A DNA stretch of 64,000 nt from Plantactinospora soyae (GTDB lineage Bacteria > Actinomycetota > Actinomycetes > Mycobacteriales > Micromonosporaceae), in contig NZ_JADBEB010000001.1 in NCBI RefSeq assembly GCF_014874095.1, forward strand, positions 4,030,001-4,094,000, given 5' to 3'. The notes under the pieces were generated by a model. The model did no database searches. It saw only the letters and a list, made by a program, of their open reading frames with translations, and was not told where the DNA came from. Numbering within the stretch: the stretch's first letter is position 1; each line of letters starts with the position of its first letter. The translations under genes were made by a program, and so were the position numbers. Of the stretch, positions 17,690 to 26,221 are shown in pieces.

Positions 17690-17920
17690 TACCGCCTCCC
17701 GTTCCCCGGTGTCCCCGCTGCCGCCGGTCGCGCGTGTGGCTCCGTACGCGGTTCCGGCGGGCCGGCGGGGCCGCCCGGGCACGCTTCCCTACCCGGTCAC
17801 CGGCCCCGGAAACGGTCTCGGTTCCCGGCCGGCCGACCCGGCGACCGCGGCGGTACGCCCTGGTGGCGGGTCCGGCGGCGGGGACCGGTGGTTGTCCCGG
17901 CAGGGCACAGCGGGCCTGGA

Positions 17921-18029
17921 TAAGATGGTCGCGTGATCGACTCAACTGCCCAGGAGGGCAGCTGTAGCCAGCCGGGTCAGACCCGGCACCCATCGCACCA
18001 GTCGCGACAACGGGGAGCGCTGAGCCACC
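17921..18029 (+). promoter_or_regulatory. structured leader upstream of the CNNM gene
   Basis: A TAAGAT at 17921 could be a -10 box. Downstream come two perfect hairpins: CTGCCC-AGGA-GGGCAG (17946-17961) and GCCGGGT-CAG-ACCCGGC (17971-17987), then a weaker CAG.CGC/GCGCTG pairing near 18000-18021 that includes the GGGGAG before the GTG start. This may be a cis-acting RNA controlling the CNNM gene, but I do not recognise it as a named riboswitch class. Confidence 0.4.
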
Positions 18030-18030
18030 C

Positions 18031-19383
18031 GTGCTGATCGTGCTCGGTCTTCTTCTGATCATCCTGCTCACCGTGGCGACCGGTTATTTCGTCGCCCAGG
18101 AATTCGGCTATGTCGCCGTGGACCGGGGCAAACTCCGACAGCTCGCCGAGGACGGCGACATCGCCGCCCAACGCGCCCTCACGGTCACCGGACGCCTCTC
18201 CTTCATGCTCTCCGGAGCGCAACTCGGGATCACCGTCACCGCGCTGCTCGTCGGTTACGTCGCCGAGCCGTTCCTGGGCGACGGGCTGGCCGAACTGCTC
18301 GGGGTCGCCGGGGTCTCGGCGGCGGTCAGCACGCCGGTCTCGGTCGCGCTGGCCCTGGTGATCGCCACCGTCGTACAGATGGTCTTCGGTGAACTGGCCC
18401 CGAAGAACCTCGCCATCGTCCGGGCCGAGCCGCTGGCCCGGGCGCTCAGCCGCTCGACCCTCTTCTACCTCGCCGTCGCCGGCCCGGTGATCCGGCTGTT
18501 CGACGTCGCCGCCACCCGGCTGCTGCGCCGGTTCGGTATCGAACCCGTGGAGGAGCTGCCGAGCGGGGCGACGCCGGAGGACCTGGAGCAGATCATCGCC
18601 GAGTCGCGCGAGGAGGGGCAGCTCGACGCGGAGATGTCGATCCTGCTCGACCGGGGTCTCGACTTCCGGCAGCTCACCGCCGCCGAGGCCATGGTCCCCC
18701 GGGTGGACGTGCACACCGTACGCGCCGACGAGCCGGTCAGCCGGCTGGTCGAGCTGCTGGACACCGGGCACTCACGATTCCCGGTCCGCGGGGCGGAGGG
18801 GGTGGACGACCTGATCGGTGTGGTCGGCATCGCCGACGTGCTGGGGGTGCCGGCGGCGGAACGGGCGAGTACCCCGGTCGAGGCGGTGGCCGTACCCCCG
18901 TTGCTGGTGCCGGCGACGCTGCCGCTGCCGACGGTGCTGGACCGGTTGCGGGCCGGGCACCGCCAGCTCGCCTGCGTGGTCGACGAGTACGGCGGATTCG
19001 CCGGCGTGATCACGCTGGAGGACATCGCCGAGGAACTGGTCGGACCGATCCGGGACGAGGACGATCCGCCCGAGCGGGCCCCGATCCGCCAGGCCGACGG
19101 CTCCTGGGTGGTGCCGGCCCGGTGGCGGATCGACGAGGTCGCCGACAGCACCGGCATCACCCTGCCCGAGGCGCCCGAGTACGACACCCTGTCCGGACTC
19201 GTGATGCGGGAACTCGGCCGGGTGCCCGAGGTCGGGGACCGGTTGGAGATCCGGTTGTCCTCGGACGGGGACAACGAGCACGACGAGTCGCTGCCCCGGG
19301 CCCACGTCGAGGTGCTGGCGGTCGACCGGCACGTCGCCGACTCCGTCCGGCTCCGGGTGCTGGCCAACGAGGCGGCGTCATGA
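18031..19383 (+). CDS. CNNM/CorC-HlyC family membrane protein with CBS domains (first copy)
   Basis: 450 residues, GTG start. Domains in order: CNNM transmembrane domain (about 1-190; 'GYFVAQEFGYVAVDRGKLRQLAE', 'SGAQLGITVTALLVGYVAEP', 'VVQMVFGELAPKNLAIV'), a CBS pair (about 205-335; 'MVPRVDVHTVRADEPVSRLVELL', 'ACVVDEYGGFAGVITLEDIAEELVG'), and a CorC_HlyC domain (about 350-440). Often annotated 'hemolysin family', but characterised relatives act in Mg2+ or other divalent cation transport, with the CBS pair sensing nucleotides. The stop overlaps the ATG of a second, shorter CNNM protein, so the two probably form a heteromer. The structured leader before it could respond to metal ions (inference). 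Confidence 0.92.
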   Translation: MLIVLGLLLIILLTVATGYFVAQEFGYVAVDRGKLRQLAEDGDIAAQRALTVTGRLSFMLSGAQLGITVTALLVGYVAEPFLGDGLAELLGVAGVSAAVSTPVSVALALVIATVVQMVFGELAPKNLAIVRAEPLARALSRSTLFYLAVAGPVIRLFDVAATRLLRRFGIEPVEELPSGATPEDLEQIIAESREEGQLDAEMSILLDRGLDFRQLTAAEAMVPRVDVHTVRADEPVSRLVELLDTGHSRFPVRGAEGVDDLIGVVGIADVLGVPAAERASTPVEAVAVPPLLVPATLPLPTVLDRLRAGHRQLACVVDEYGGFAGVITLEDIAEELVGPIRDEDDPPERAPIRQADGSWVVPARWRIDEVADSTGITLPEAPEYDTLSGLVMRELGRVPEVGDRLEIRLSSDGDNEHDESLPRAHVEVLAVDRHVADSVRLRVLANEAAS

Positions 19384-20444
19384 GTACGACGTGGGCGTTG
19401 CTGATCTCCCTGCTGCTGCTCGCGCTCAACGGCTTCTTCGTGGCCGCCGAGTTCGCCCTGCTGGCGAGCAAGCGCTACCGGTTGGAGCAGGCCGCCGCCT
19501 CCGGTGGCCGGGCCGCCCGGGCGGCACTGGACGGGGTCCGGGAGCTGACCCTGATGCTGGCCGGTGCCCAACTCGGCATCACGGTCTGCACACTGGGGCT
19601 CGGCGCGCTCGCCGAACCCGCCATCGAGCACCTGTTCAGCCCGGTGCTGCACGTGGTGGGCCTGCCGAACACGGCCAGCCACGTCATCGCCCTGCTGCTC
19701 GCGCTCGCCATCGTGACCTTCCTGCACCTGGTGGTCGGCGAGATGGCCCCGAAGTCGTGGGCGATCACCGACCCGGAGCGGTCCGCGCTGCTGCTCGCCC
19801 TGCCGTTCCGGGCGTTCGCCCGGGTCGCCCGGCCGATCCTGGCCGCGCTCAACGGGCTGGCCAACGTCACGCTGCGGCTGGCCCGGGTGGATCCCGAGGA
19901 GCAGTTGGCCCAGGCACACGGGCCGGAGGAGCTGCGGATGCTGTTGCAGCAGTCCCGTGAGCACGGTCTGCTCGGCGCCGACCAGCACGAGATGCTGACC
20001 AGCATGCTGTCGCTCCAGGGCACCACGGTCGCCCAGGTGATGGAGCCGGTGGAGACCATCGTGTCGGTACGCCTGGACGACTCCGCCGAGCGGATCGAGG
20101 AGGTCTGCCGGTCCAGCGGCCGTTCGCGGCTGGCCGTCTTCGACCATCCGGGTGAGGTGGCCGGGGTCGTACACGTCCGGGAGGCGGTCCGGGTCACCAC
20201 CGCCGGTCGTGCGGCGACGGCCCGGGATCTGATGACCACCCCGTTCACCCTGGCGGCGACGGCCACGGTCACCGAGGCGGTCGCCGCGATGCGTGCCGAC
20301 CAGGCGCAGTTGGCCCTGGTCAGCAACGGTGCAGGTGCCAGTCGGCCGATCGGGTTCGTCGCCTTGGAGGACCTGCTCGAGGAGGTCATCGGGGAGTTCG
20401 ACGACGAGACCGATCCGGTGCCACGGGGGCGGCGGCTGCGCTGA
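19380..20444 (+). CDS. CNNM/CBS membrane protein (second copy, no CorC domain)
   Basis: 354 residues. Same transmembrane domain as its neighbour ('LNGFFVAAEFALLASKRYRLEQ', 'AGAQLGITVCTLGLGALAEP', 'HLVVGEMAPKSWAITDPE') followed by a CBS pair ('VAQVMEPVETIVSVRLDDSAE', 'GFVALEDLLEEVIGEFDDE'), but it stops there and lacks the C-terminal CorC_HlyC domain. Start ATG overlaps the upstream stop (ATGA). Adjacent long/short CNNM pairs are common in actinobacteria; the shared orientation and coupling argue for one membrane complex for divalent cations. Confidence 0.92.
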   Translation: MSTTWALLISLLLLALNGFFVAAEFALLASKRYRLEQAAASGGRAARAALDGVRELTLMLAGAQLGITVCTLGLGALAEPAIEHLFSPVLHVVGLPNTASHVIALLLALAIVTFLHLVVGEMAPKSWAITDPERSALLLALPFRAFARVARPILAALNGLANVTLRLARVDPEEQLAQAHGPEELRMLLQQSREHGLLGADQHEMLTSMLSLQGTTVAQVMEPVETIVSVRLDDSAERIEEVCRSSGRSRLAVFDHPGEVAGVVHVREAVRVTTAGRAATARDLMTTPFTLAATATVTEAVAAMRADQAQLALVSNGAGASRPIGFVALEDLLEEVIGEFDDETDPVPRGRRLR

Positions 20445-20501
20445 GCGGTGCCCGTACGGCCGGCGGGGGCCGGACGTCCGGGTGCGGAAGGGACGGCGGC
20501 G

Positions 20502-21521
20502 GTGGGCTTCGGAGGGCTGCTGCCCGGTTCGGGGTTGAGCGTCCGGACCGCGCTGACCAATCCGAGCACCCGGCCGGGGTTGACCCTGCCGGGCCGGGTC
20601 GCCGTCACCGCCGGCCGGTCTCCGGTGACCGTCGACCGGTTGGCTCTCGGCCTGGTCACCCGGGTCGAACCGGCGGACGGTTCGGCGGAGTACGTGCCGG
20701 TGGAGTTTCACCGGGTGCCGGTCACCGGAGGGTTCGGGTTGGACGCCGACGAGTGCCGGACCGTGGACTTCGGCGTGCCGGTGCCCTGGGAGACCCCGGT
20801 GACGGTGGTCAACGGGGTGTGCCTGCTCAACCTGCGGATGGGGCTGCGGGCCGAGGTGGCGGTCAGCCCGATGCTGGACCGGGGCGACCTGCGCCCGGTG
20901 TACGTACATCCGCTGCCGGCGCAGGAGGGCGTGCTCGCCACGCTGACCGGGTTGGGTTTCCGGTTGCGCCAGGTCGGACTGCTCGCCGGCCGGCTGCCCG
21001 GAGTGGCACAGCGACTGCCGTTCCACCAGAAGATCGGCTACTGGGCGGCGCCGCTGTACGCCGGCCCGTTCAGCGAACTCGAAGTGAGCTTCTTCGCCAA
21101 TCCACTCGGCGTGGAGGTCGTCTTCGCGCTGGACCGCCGGATCGCGCTCGCCGGAGCCGGCCACGTCAGCCTGAGCCGGTTCCGGGTCGCGCACCAGGGC
21201 GCCGCCGAGGTCGACTGGACGAACGTGGTGGACGGCTGGATCCGGTACGCGGTCGACCGGCACGGCGCGCTGGGCTCCGGCTATCCGGTCCGGACGGCCC
21301 GCCGCCCTCCGGCGCCGCCCCGCTCCGCCGCGGTCCGGGCCGAGGCCGACCCACTGCACCCCGGTCCCTCCGGCACCAACACCCCGGACAGCCAACACCC
21401 GGGCGCCGAGCCGTCGGGCCACGCCTCAGGCGATGCGTCCGCAGCCGACCGGGGCCCCCGGCAGGCAGACAGCGGCGGGGGCGGCATCGGCGGCGGCGGC
21501 GATGGCGGCGGCGGAACCTGA
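20502..21521 (+). CDS. Spo0M-like sporulation-control protein
   Basis: 339 residues from a GTG at 20502, which has GGAAGGGA 8 bases upstream; a GTG at 20448 would add 18 residues. The first 250 residues match the Spo0M arrestin-like fold: 'LSVRTALTNPSTRPGLTLPGRVAVTAG', 'VDRLALGLVTRVE', 'YVPVEFHRVPVTGGFGLDADE', then the second beta-sandwich with 'DLRPVYVHPLP', 'GLGFRL' and 'QKIGYWAAPLYAGPFSELEVSFFANP'. In Bacillus, Spo0M affects sporulation control and cell-cycle traits; its molecular role in actinomycetes is not settled. The last 80 residues are disordered, ending in a glycine run. Three bases after its stop lies copy A of the dispersed palindromic element. Confidence 0.88.
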   Translation: MGFGGLLPGSGLSVRTALTNPSTRPGLTLPGRVAVTAGRSPVTVDRLALGLVTRVEPADGSAEYVPVEFHRVPVTGGFGLDADECRTVDFGVPVPWETPVTVVNGVCLLNLRMGLRAEVAVSPMLDRGDLRPVYVHPLPAQEGVLATLTGLGFRLRQVGLLAGRLPGVAQRLPFHQKIGYWAAPLYAGPFSELEVSFFANPLGVEVVFALDRRIALAGAGHVSLSRFRVAHQGAAEVDWTNVVDGWIRYAVDRHGALGSGYPVRTARRPPAPPRSAAVRAEADPLHPGPSGTNTPDSQHPGAEPSGHASGDASAADRGPRQADSGGGGIGGGGDGGGGT

Positions 21522-21523
21522 CG

Positions 21524-21577
21524 GTAAGGAAGGGCCCCTTCCTATCGTTTTTTGTAGAAGAAGGGCCCCTTCCTAAC
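21524..21577. repeat. dispersed nested palindrome, copy A
   Basis: 54 bp: an inverted repeat whose arms are themselves near-palindromes (GGAAGGGCCCCTTCC) around an A/T-rich loop with TATCGTTTTTTGTAGA. Orientation as copy C. It lies between the convergent Spo0M-like and LysE genes. Its second arm has C rather than G at the centre, so the long-range pairing has one mismatch. Confidence 0.9.
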
Positions 21578-21604
21578 ACTTCAGCCCCGGCGCGCCCCCC
21601 AGGC

Positions 21605-22279
21605 TCAGCCGACGGTGGCGGTGGCCAGTTTGAGGCCGAAGCCGAGGAAGAGGGCGCCGATGCCGGTGGTCACGGCCGCGGTCAGCCGACGCCGACGCCG
21701 GAACTGGGCCGCCAGGTGGCTGCCGGCGAAGATCAGCATGGTCAGGTAGAGCGCGCTGGTGACCTGGACGATCAGGCCGAGCATCAGGAACGACAACGCC
21801 GGGTGTGGATAGGCCGGATCGACGAACTGGATGAAGAACGAGATGAAGAAGAGGATCGCCTTCGGGTTCAGCAGGCTGATCGCCGCCGCCCGCCGGAACG
21901 GCCGGTCGACAGCGGCCGCCGGGGCGACCGTGGCCGGCCGGGCGCCGGCCGGGTCCGGCGCCGCCGGCTCGTTGCGGGTACGCCAGCGCCGCCAGGCGCC
22001 GCGCAGCATGCCCAACCCGAGATAACCGAGGTACGCCGCACCGGCGTACTTGATCACCATGAAGATCGGCGGGTGCGTGGTGAGCAGCGACGCCACCCCG
22101 GCGGCGGAGAGTGCCATCAGCACGGCGTCGCCGACGAACACCCCGGCGGCGGCGCGGTAGCCCGTCCGTACCCCGGTCTTGGCGGCCGTGGCGAGTACGA
22201 AGAGTGAGTTGGGTCCGGGCAGCAGGATGATGGCCACGGTGCCCAGCAGGTACGTCCAGATGTCGGTGATCCCCAGCAC
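21605..22279 (-). CDS. LysE/RhtB family amino-acid exporter
   Basis: 224 residues, GTG start, no strong ribosome site. Six predicted helices; the family motif 'LLPGPNSLFVLATAAKTGVRTGYRAAAGVFVGD' in the first two helices and 'RAAAISLLNPKAILFFISFFIQFV' before the fifth are typical of RhtB/LeuE-like exporters. These export amino acids such as leucine, homoserine or threonine by proton antiport; the substrate cannot be told here. A hydrophilic 'EPAAPDPAGARPATVAPA' insert sits between helices 3 and 4. It starts 7 bases after the PNPOx-GNAT gene and is probably in its transcription unit. Confidence 0.9.
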   Translation of the reverse strand: MLGITDIWTYLLGTVAIILLPGPNSLFVLATAAKTGVRTGYRAAAGVFVGDAVLMALSAAGVASLLTTHPPIFMVIKYAGAAYLGYLGLGMLRGAWRRWRTRNEPAAPDPAGARPATVAPAAAVDRPFRRAAAISLLNPKAILFFISFFIQFVDPAYPHPALSFLMLGLIVQVTSALYLTMLIFAGSHLAAQFRRRRRLTAAVTTGIGALFLGFGLKLATATVG

Positions 22280-22286
22280 GCCGGAA

Positions 22287-23534
22287 TCATCGCCCGGCCG
22301 GGACCGCCGAACGAAGTCTTTTCCGCAGCTGAAGCTGTGCTTCCGGCCACTCGTCGGCGATCATCACGTACTGCACGGTGTCCCGCCACGAGCCGTCCGG
22401 ACGCTGCCGGTGGCGCCGGAGCACCGCCTCGCGCCGGGCGCCGAGCCGCTCGATGGCCCGCTGCGAACGCTCGTTGCGGATGTCGGTGTGCCAGACCACC
22501 CGCTGCGCGCCCAGTTCCTCGAAGGCCCGGGTCAGCAGCAGCAGCTTGGCCTCGGTGTTGACCCCGGTACGCCACCAGCGGCGGCCCAGGAAGGTGTGTC
22601 CGATCGCGACGGCGCGGTGCTGCGGGTTGACCTCGTAGTAGGAGGTGGTGCCGATCACCTCCCCGGTGCCGGCGTCGAGTTGCACCCAGGGCACCCGCTC
22701 GCCCCGCCAGCCGGCGTCGAGTGCGGCCCGGACCACGTCGGCGAGTTCGTCCGGGTCGGTCGGCCTCGCGACGCTCAGGTGTTGCCAGACCTCGGGGTCG
22801 CGGCCGGCCGCCCACAGCCCCTCGACGTGCGACTCGGCCAGCGGTTCGAGCCGGACGTGGGCACCGGCCATCGGTGCCGGGGTGTGCCAGGGGGACAGTG
22901 CCGGCAGCAGGTGGTCGGGCAGCGGCGCGGTGACCCCGGTGTCCGGCTCCGGCCGGCCGGTGACCATCCGCAGTGGCAGTACGCCGGCCCAGTACGGCAG
23001 GGCGAGGTCCGCCGGCTCCTCGCGTACGCCGCCGGTACGGGTCCGGACCGAGACCTCGCGCAGCGGCAGTGCCAGTACGGCGGTTTCGGCGAGTTCCCGG
23101 CGGTTCGGTGGCCGGCTGGCGCCGGACCGTCCCCGGCCGACCTTCTCCACCAGCGCGGTCAGCACGGCCGCCTTCTCCGCCTCGGCGGTGACCAGGTGGG
23201 CGCTGCCGTGCACCACCACCGAGCGGTAGTTGGCGCTGTGGTGGAACTGGGAGCGGGCGTAGACCAGGCCGTCGAGGTGGGTGATGGCGACGCAGACCGC
23301 CAGCCCGGCCTCGCTCCGGGCGGCCAGCAGCGGCCGGCTGCCGGTGGAGCCGTGCAGGTAGAGCGTCTCGCCGATCCGCACGTGCAGGGTGGGCAGCACC
23401 CGGGGTTCGCCGTCGACGGCGAACCCGAGATGGCAGTGGTACGCCGAGTCGAGGAGTTCGTGTGCGGCGTCCCGGCGGTAGTCGGTCCGCGCCCGGTCGC
23501 GGGTGGCGGTGGTCCGGTGCGTCTGCTCGTACAT
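22287..23534 (-). CDS. fusion of PNPOx-like flavoprotein and GNAT acetyltransferase
   Basis: 415 residues. N-terminal half (about 1-210) is a pyridoxamine-phosphate-oxidase-like split barrel: 'AYHCHLGFAVDGEPRVLPTLHVRIGETLYLHGST' and 'AITHLDGLVYARSQFHHSANYRSVVVHG', as in Pyridox_ox_2 proteins. C-terminal half (about 235-410) is a RimJ/RimL-type N-acetyltransferase: 'VRLEPLAESHVEGLWAA', 'AIGHTFLGRRWWRTGVNTEAKLLLLTRAFEELGAQRVVW', 'NERSQRAIERLGA'. A ribosome site AGAGGTGG precedes the ATG. It diverges from a MocR-type regulator that uses PLP, which suggests a vitamin B6 or amine detoxification context (inference). The two halves also exist as separate proteins in other genomes. Confidence 0.88.
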   Translation of the reverse strand: MYEQTHRTTATRDRARTDYRRDAAHELLDSAYHCHLGFAVDGEPRVLPTLHVRIGETLYLHGSTGSRPLLAARSEAGLAVCVAITHLDGLVYARSQFHHSANYRSVVVHGSAHLVTAEAEKAAVLTALVEKVGRGRSGASRPPNRRELAETAVLALPLREVSVRTRTGGVREEPADLALPYWAGVLPLRMVTGRPEPDTGVTAPLPDHLLPALSPWHTPAPMAGAHVRLEPLAESHVEGLWAAGRDPEVWQHLSVARPTDPDELADVVRAALDAGWRGERVPWVQLDAGTGEVIGTTSYYEVNPQHRAVAIGHTFLGRRWWRTGVNTEAKLLLLTRAFEELGAQRVVWHTDIRNERSQRAIERLGARREAVLRRHRQRPDGSWRDTVQYVMIADEWPEAQLQLRKRLRSAVPAGR

Positions 23535-23545
23535 GCCGCGTCCAC

Positions 23546-23573
23546 CTCTTTGTTATAGTACAATCCTGTAACT
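23546..23573. promoter_or_regulatory. overlapping divergent promoters and probable MocR operator
   Basis: An A/T-rich patch in high-G+C surroundings. TATAGT at 23555 serves as a likely -10 for the rightward MocR gene, whose GTG follows closely (near-leaderless); the complementary strand offers TATAAC/TACTAT for the leftward fusion gene. TTGT-TATAGT-ACAA (23551-23564) is a small inverted repeat and a candidate regulator site. Confidence 0.5.
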
Positions 23574-24914
23574 GTGACAGCACATTATCAGATCACCGGT
23601 ACGACGGCAGCCGAGATTTCGGCGAACATCGAAACCGGGGTACGCCTCGGCGAGTTGCCCGCCGGAGCCGCCCTGCCCGCCGTCCGGGCCCTCGCCGACC
23701 AACTCGGGGTCGCGCCGGGCACCGTCGCCAAGGCGTACCAGGGGCTCCGCCAGCGCGGGGTGGTGGAGACCGCCGGCCGCAACGGCACCCGGATCCGCCC
23801 CAAACCACCGGTCACCGCCGGCCGGGCCGAGCTGCGGCTGCCCGCCCCACCCGGCGCCCTCGACCTGTCTGTCGGTGAGCCCGACTCCCGGCTGCTGCCC
23901 CCGCTCGGCACCCACCTGGCCGCGCTGGCGTCCAGCGCCGACAACCCGGTCAACTACCGGAGCGGTGGCGTCCTGCCCGAGCTGGTCGAGGCGGCCCGGG
24001 AGCGGCTGGCCGCCGACGGCGTACCGGCGGAGGCGGTCACCGTGACCGGCGGCGCGTCGGACGGCATCGAGCGACTGCTCGTCACCAATCTGCGGCCCGG
24101 GGACGCGGTCGCGGTCGAGGACCCGGGCTGGGCCAACACCATCGACCTGGTCGCCGCCCTCGGGCTGCGGGTGGTGCCGATGTCGGTGGACGACGAAGGC
24201 CCCACGCCGGCCGGACTGCGGGCGGCACTGGCCGCCGGAGCCCGTGCGGTCGTGGTGACCAGCCGGGCGCACAACCCGACCGGAGCGGCCGTCACCGCAC
24301 GGCGGGCGGCGGAACTGCGCGGGATTCTGGCCCGCCATCCGGACCTGCTGCTCGTCGAGGACGACCACGCCGCCGAACTCTCGGTGGAGCCGCTGCACTG
24401 CCTGGCCGGCGCGACCCGTACCTGGGCCTTCGTCCGGTCGGCGAGCAAGCCGTACGGGCCGGACCTGCGGGTCGCGGTGCTCGCCGGGGACGCCGCGACG
24501 GTCGCCCGGGTCGCCGGCCGGCTGCGGGTCGGCTCCGGCTGGGTCTCCACGGTGCTGCAACGGCTCACCCTCGCGCTGTGGCGGGATCCGGAGGTCGCCG
24601 AGCGGATCGCGCTGGCCCGGCAGAGCTACGCCGACCGGGTCGCCGCGCTGCTGGCCGCGCTCGCCGAACGGGGACTGACCGGGCACGGGCGTACCGGAAT
24701 CAACGTCTGGCTGCCGGTACCCGACGAGACCCGGGCGATCACGGTGCTGCGCGACGCCGGCTACGTGGTGTCGCCCGGCGCGATCTACCGGCTGGCCAGC
24801 GGTCCCGGAATCCGGATCACCGTCAGCCCGCTCGCCGAGGAGGACATCGCACCCCTGGCCGACGTGGTGGCCCGGGCCGCCGCCCCCGGCGCGTCGGCCA
24901 CCCTGAGTGCGTGA
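23574..24914 (+). CDS. MocR-type GntR regulator with aminotransferase domain
   Basis: 446 residues, GTG start. N-terminal GntR winged helix (about 1-75: 'GELPAGAALPAVRALADQLGVAPGTVAKAYQGLRQRGVVE'), then a fold-type I aminotransferase domain: 'DLSVGEPDSRLLPP', 'VTGGASDGIERLL', 'VEDPGWANTIDL', 'SRAHNPTGAAV', 'LVEDDHAAEL' and the PLP-lysine region 'RSASKPYGPDLRVAVLAGD'. MocR proteins bind PLP or its aldimines and regulate a divergently transcribed gene; PdxR-type members control B6 synthesis, others control amine catabolism. Its divergent partner is the PNPOx-GNAT fusion, which it probably regulates through the shared promoter. Confidence 0.92.
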   Translation: MTAHYQITGTTAAEISANIETGVRLGELPAGAALPAVRALADQLGVAPGTVAKAYQGLRQRGVVETAGRNGTRIRPKPPVTAGRAELRLPAPPGALDLSVGEPDSRLLPPLGTHLAALASSADNPVNYRSGGVLPELVEAARERLAADGVPAEAVTVTGGASDGIERLLVTNLRPGDAVAVEDPGWANTIDLVAALGLRVVPMSVDDEGPTPAGLRAALAAGARAVVVTSRAHNPTGAAVTARRAAELRGILARHPDLLLVEDDHAAELSVEPLHCLAGATRTWAFVRSASKPYGPDLRVAVLAGDAATVARVAGRLRVGSGWVSTVLQRLTLALWRDPEVAERIALARQSYADRVAALLAALAERGLTGHGRTGINVWLPVPDETRAITVLRDAGYVVSPGAIYRLASGPGIRITVSPLAEEDIAPLADVVARAAAPGASATLSA

Positions 24915-24943
24915 CGTCGGAGGTATCGGGTAGAACATGCGCT

Positions 24944-25642
24944 ATGTCTGACACCGAGACCGCGCCCGGAGCCCAGGAGTTCATCCCGCCCGGTGCCGAC
25001 AGCCTCGCCGAACTACGCGCGGCGGCCGGTGGCTGCCACGGCTGTGAGCTGCACCGGGACGCCACCCAGACGGTCTTCGGCCGGGGCGACGAGCGGGCTC
25101 GGGTGGTCTTCGTCGGTGAGCAGCCCGGCGACATGGAAGACCAGAAGGGGTTGCCGTTCGTCGGCCCGGCCGGGCATCTGCTGCGGCGGGCCGTGGACGA
25201 GGCGGGCATCGACCCGACGCAGCTCTACATCACGAACGCCGTCAAGCACTTCCGCTTCGAGATGCGGGGCAAGCGCCGGCTGCACAAGACCCCCGACCAG
25301 GTGCACATCGTCGCCTGCCGGCCCTGGCTGGTCGCCGAGTTCGCCAAACTGCACCCGGAGGTCGTGGTGGTGCTCGGCGCGACCGCCGCCAAGGCGCTGC
25401 TCGGCCCGTCGTTCCGGGTCACCCGGTCCCGGGGCGAGCTGCTGCCCTGGCCCGAGTCGGCCCAGCGCCCGCAGGACTTCGCCAAGGTGCCGGTCGGGCC
25501 GACGGGCCAGCGGGAGTCGGTCCCGCCGACCCAACTCGTCGCCACCATCCACCCCTCGGCGGTGCTCCGCGCCGACGACCGCGACGCCGCGTACGCCGGC
25601 CTGGTCGCCGACCTGAAGGTGGTGGCCGGCGCGCTCGGCTGA
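24944..25642 (+). CDS. udgX: UdgX-type uracil-DNA glycosylase
   Basis: 232 residues from an ATG at 24944. A GTG at 24911 would overlap the MocR stop and add 11 residues but would sit before the GGAGG at 24919. Family 4-like UDG with UdgX hallmarks: 'GEQPG' (58-62) in motif A, 'PFVGPAG', the extra loop 'KRRLH' (110-114) carrying His114, and 'HPSAVLR' near the end. Known mycobacterial UdgX removes uracil and then stays covalently attached to the DNA through the loop histidine. Three cysteines (31, 34, 125) are placed to bind an iron-sulfur cluster; no fourth is visible. It likely shares the MocR transcript. Confidence 0.9.
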   Translation: MSDTETAPGAQEFIPPGADSLAELRAAAGGCHGCELHRDATQTVFGRGDERARVVFVGEQPGDMEDQKGLPFVGPAGHLLRRAVDEAGIDPTQLYITNAVKHFRFEMRGKRRLHKTPDQVHIVACRPWLVAEFAKLHPEVVVVLGATAAKALLGPSFRVTRSRGELLPWPESAQRPQDFAKVPVGPTGQRESVPPTQLVATIHPSAVLRADDRDAAYAGLVADLKVVAGALG

Positions 25643-25750
25643 GCCTTCGTACGCGGGGGAGTGACCACGGCCTTCACGTCGAGAATCGGTCGTGCGGGCC
25701 CAGCTCGCCGTAGCGGCGAGGACCGGTTGTGACAGGTGCGGGACAGCGCA

Positions 25751-26221
25751 CTAGGTGATTGAGAAGAGCCGATCCGTCGGATCCACCAGGACCGCCAGCA
25801 ACGTGCCGGGTACGAGGGCCGGGTCGTCGGCGCGGATCGTGTCCGCCTCGAAGGTCGCGAACCCGGGCCCGCTGATCCGCAGGCGGAGTTCCAGCCCAGG
25901 ATCCTCGCCGCCCAGGTGGTTGGCCACCGTGAGAACCTCCGCCGTCGCGGCGACACCGGCGGTGGCGAGCCGACGCGCGTCGCGGCGCGAGCGGGTGACC
26001 AGGCGCAAGCCGAAGACGCCGAAGCCGACCCCGACGATCGTCGCCAGTACGCCACCGGCGAGCAGGCCCCAGAAGTCCGTGGGCGACTGCCGTGGGTCCA
26101 CAGTCACCCCGACAGCGAGCAGGACTGGTCCGGGCAGGAAGATGGCCAGGAAGACGAGCCGGCAGAGTAGTGCGCCGATCGGACCGAGGCGCGCTTCCGC
26201 CTCCCGAGGTGTGCCCGCCAT
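25751..26221 (-). CDS. small two-helix membrane protein of unknown function
   Basis: 156 residues. Two hydrophobic segments near residues 14-40 and 50-74, then a soluble domain of about 75 residues that begins with a basic 'RSRRDARRLATAG' and contains 'GLELRLRISGPGFATFEAD' and 'GTLLAVLVDPTDRLF'. The layout, two N-terminal helices plus a small beta-rich domain reading like 'vLVDPxD', resembles DUF3592-type proteins. No function can be assigned. Convergent with udgX and divergent from the acyl-CoA dehydrogenase. Confidence 0.7.
   Translation of the reverse strand: MAGTPREAEARLGPIGALLCRLVFLAIFLPGPVLLAVGVTVDPRQSPTDFWGLLAGGVLATIVGVGFGVFGLRLVTRSRRDARRLATAGVAATAEVLTVANHLGGEDPGLELRLRISGPGFATFEADTIRADDPALVPGTLLAVLVDPTDRLFSIT

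Noticed and set aside
17921-18029. Named riboswitch (M-box, yybP-ykoY) before the CNNM gene
   Set aside because: Hairpins are present but I could not find the conserved loops of these classes, so only an unclassified structured leader is reported.
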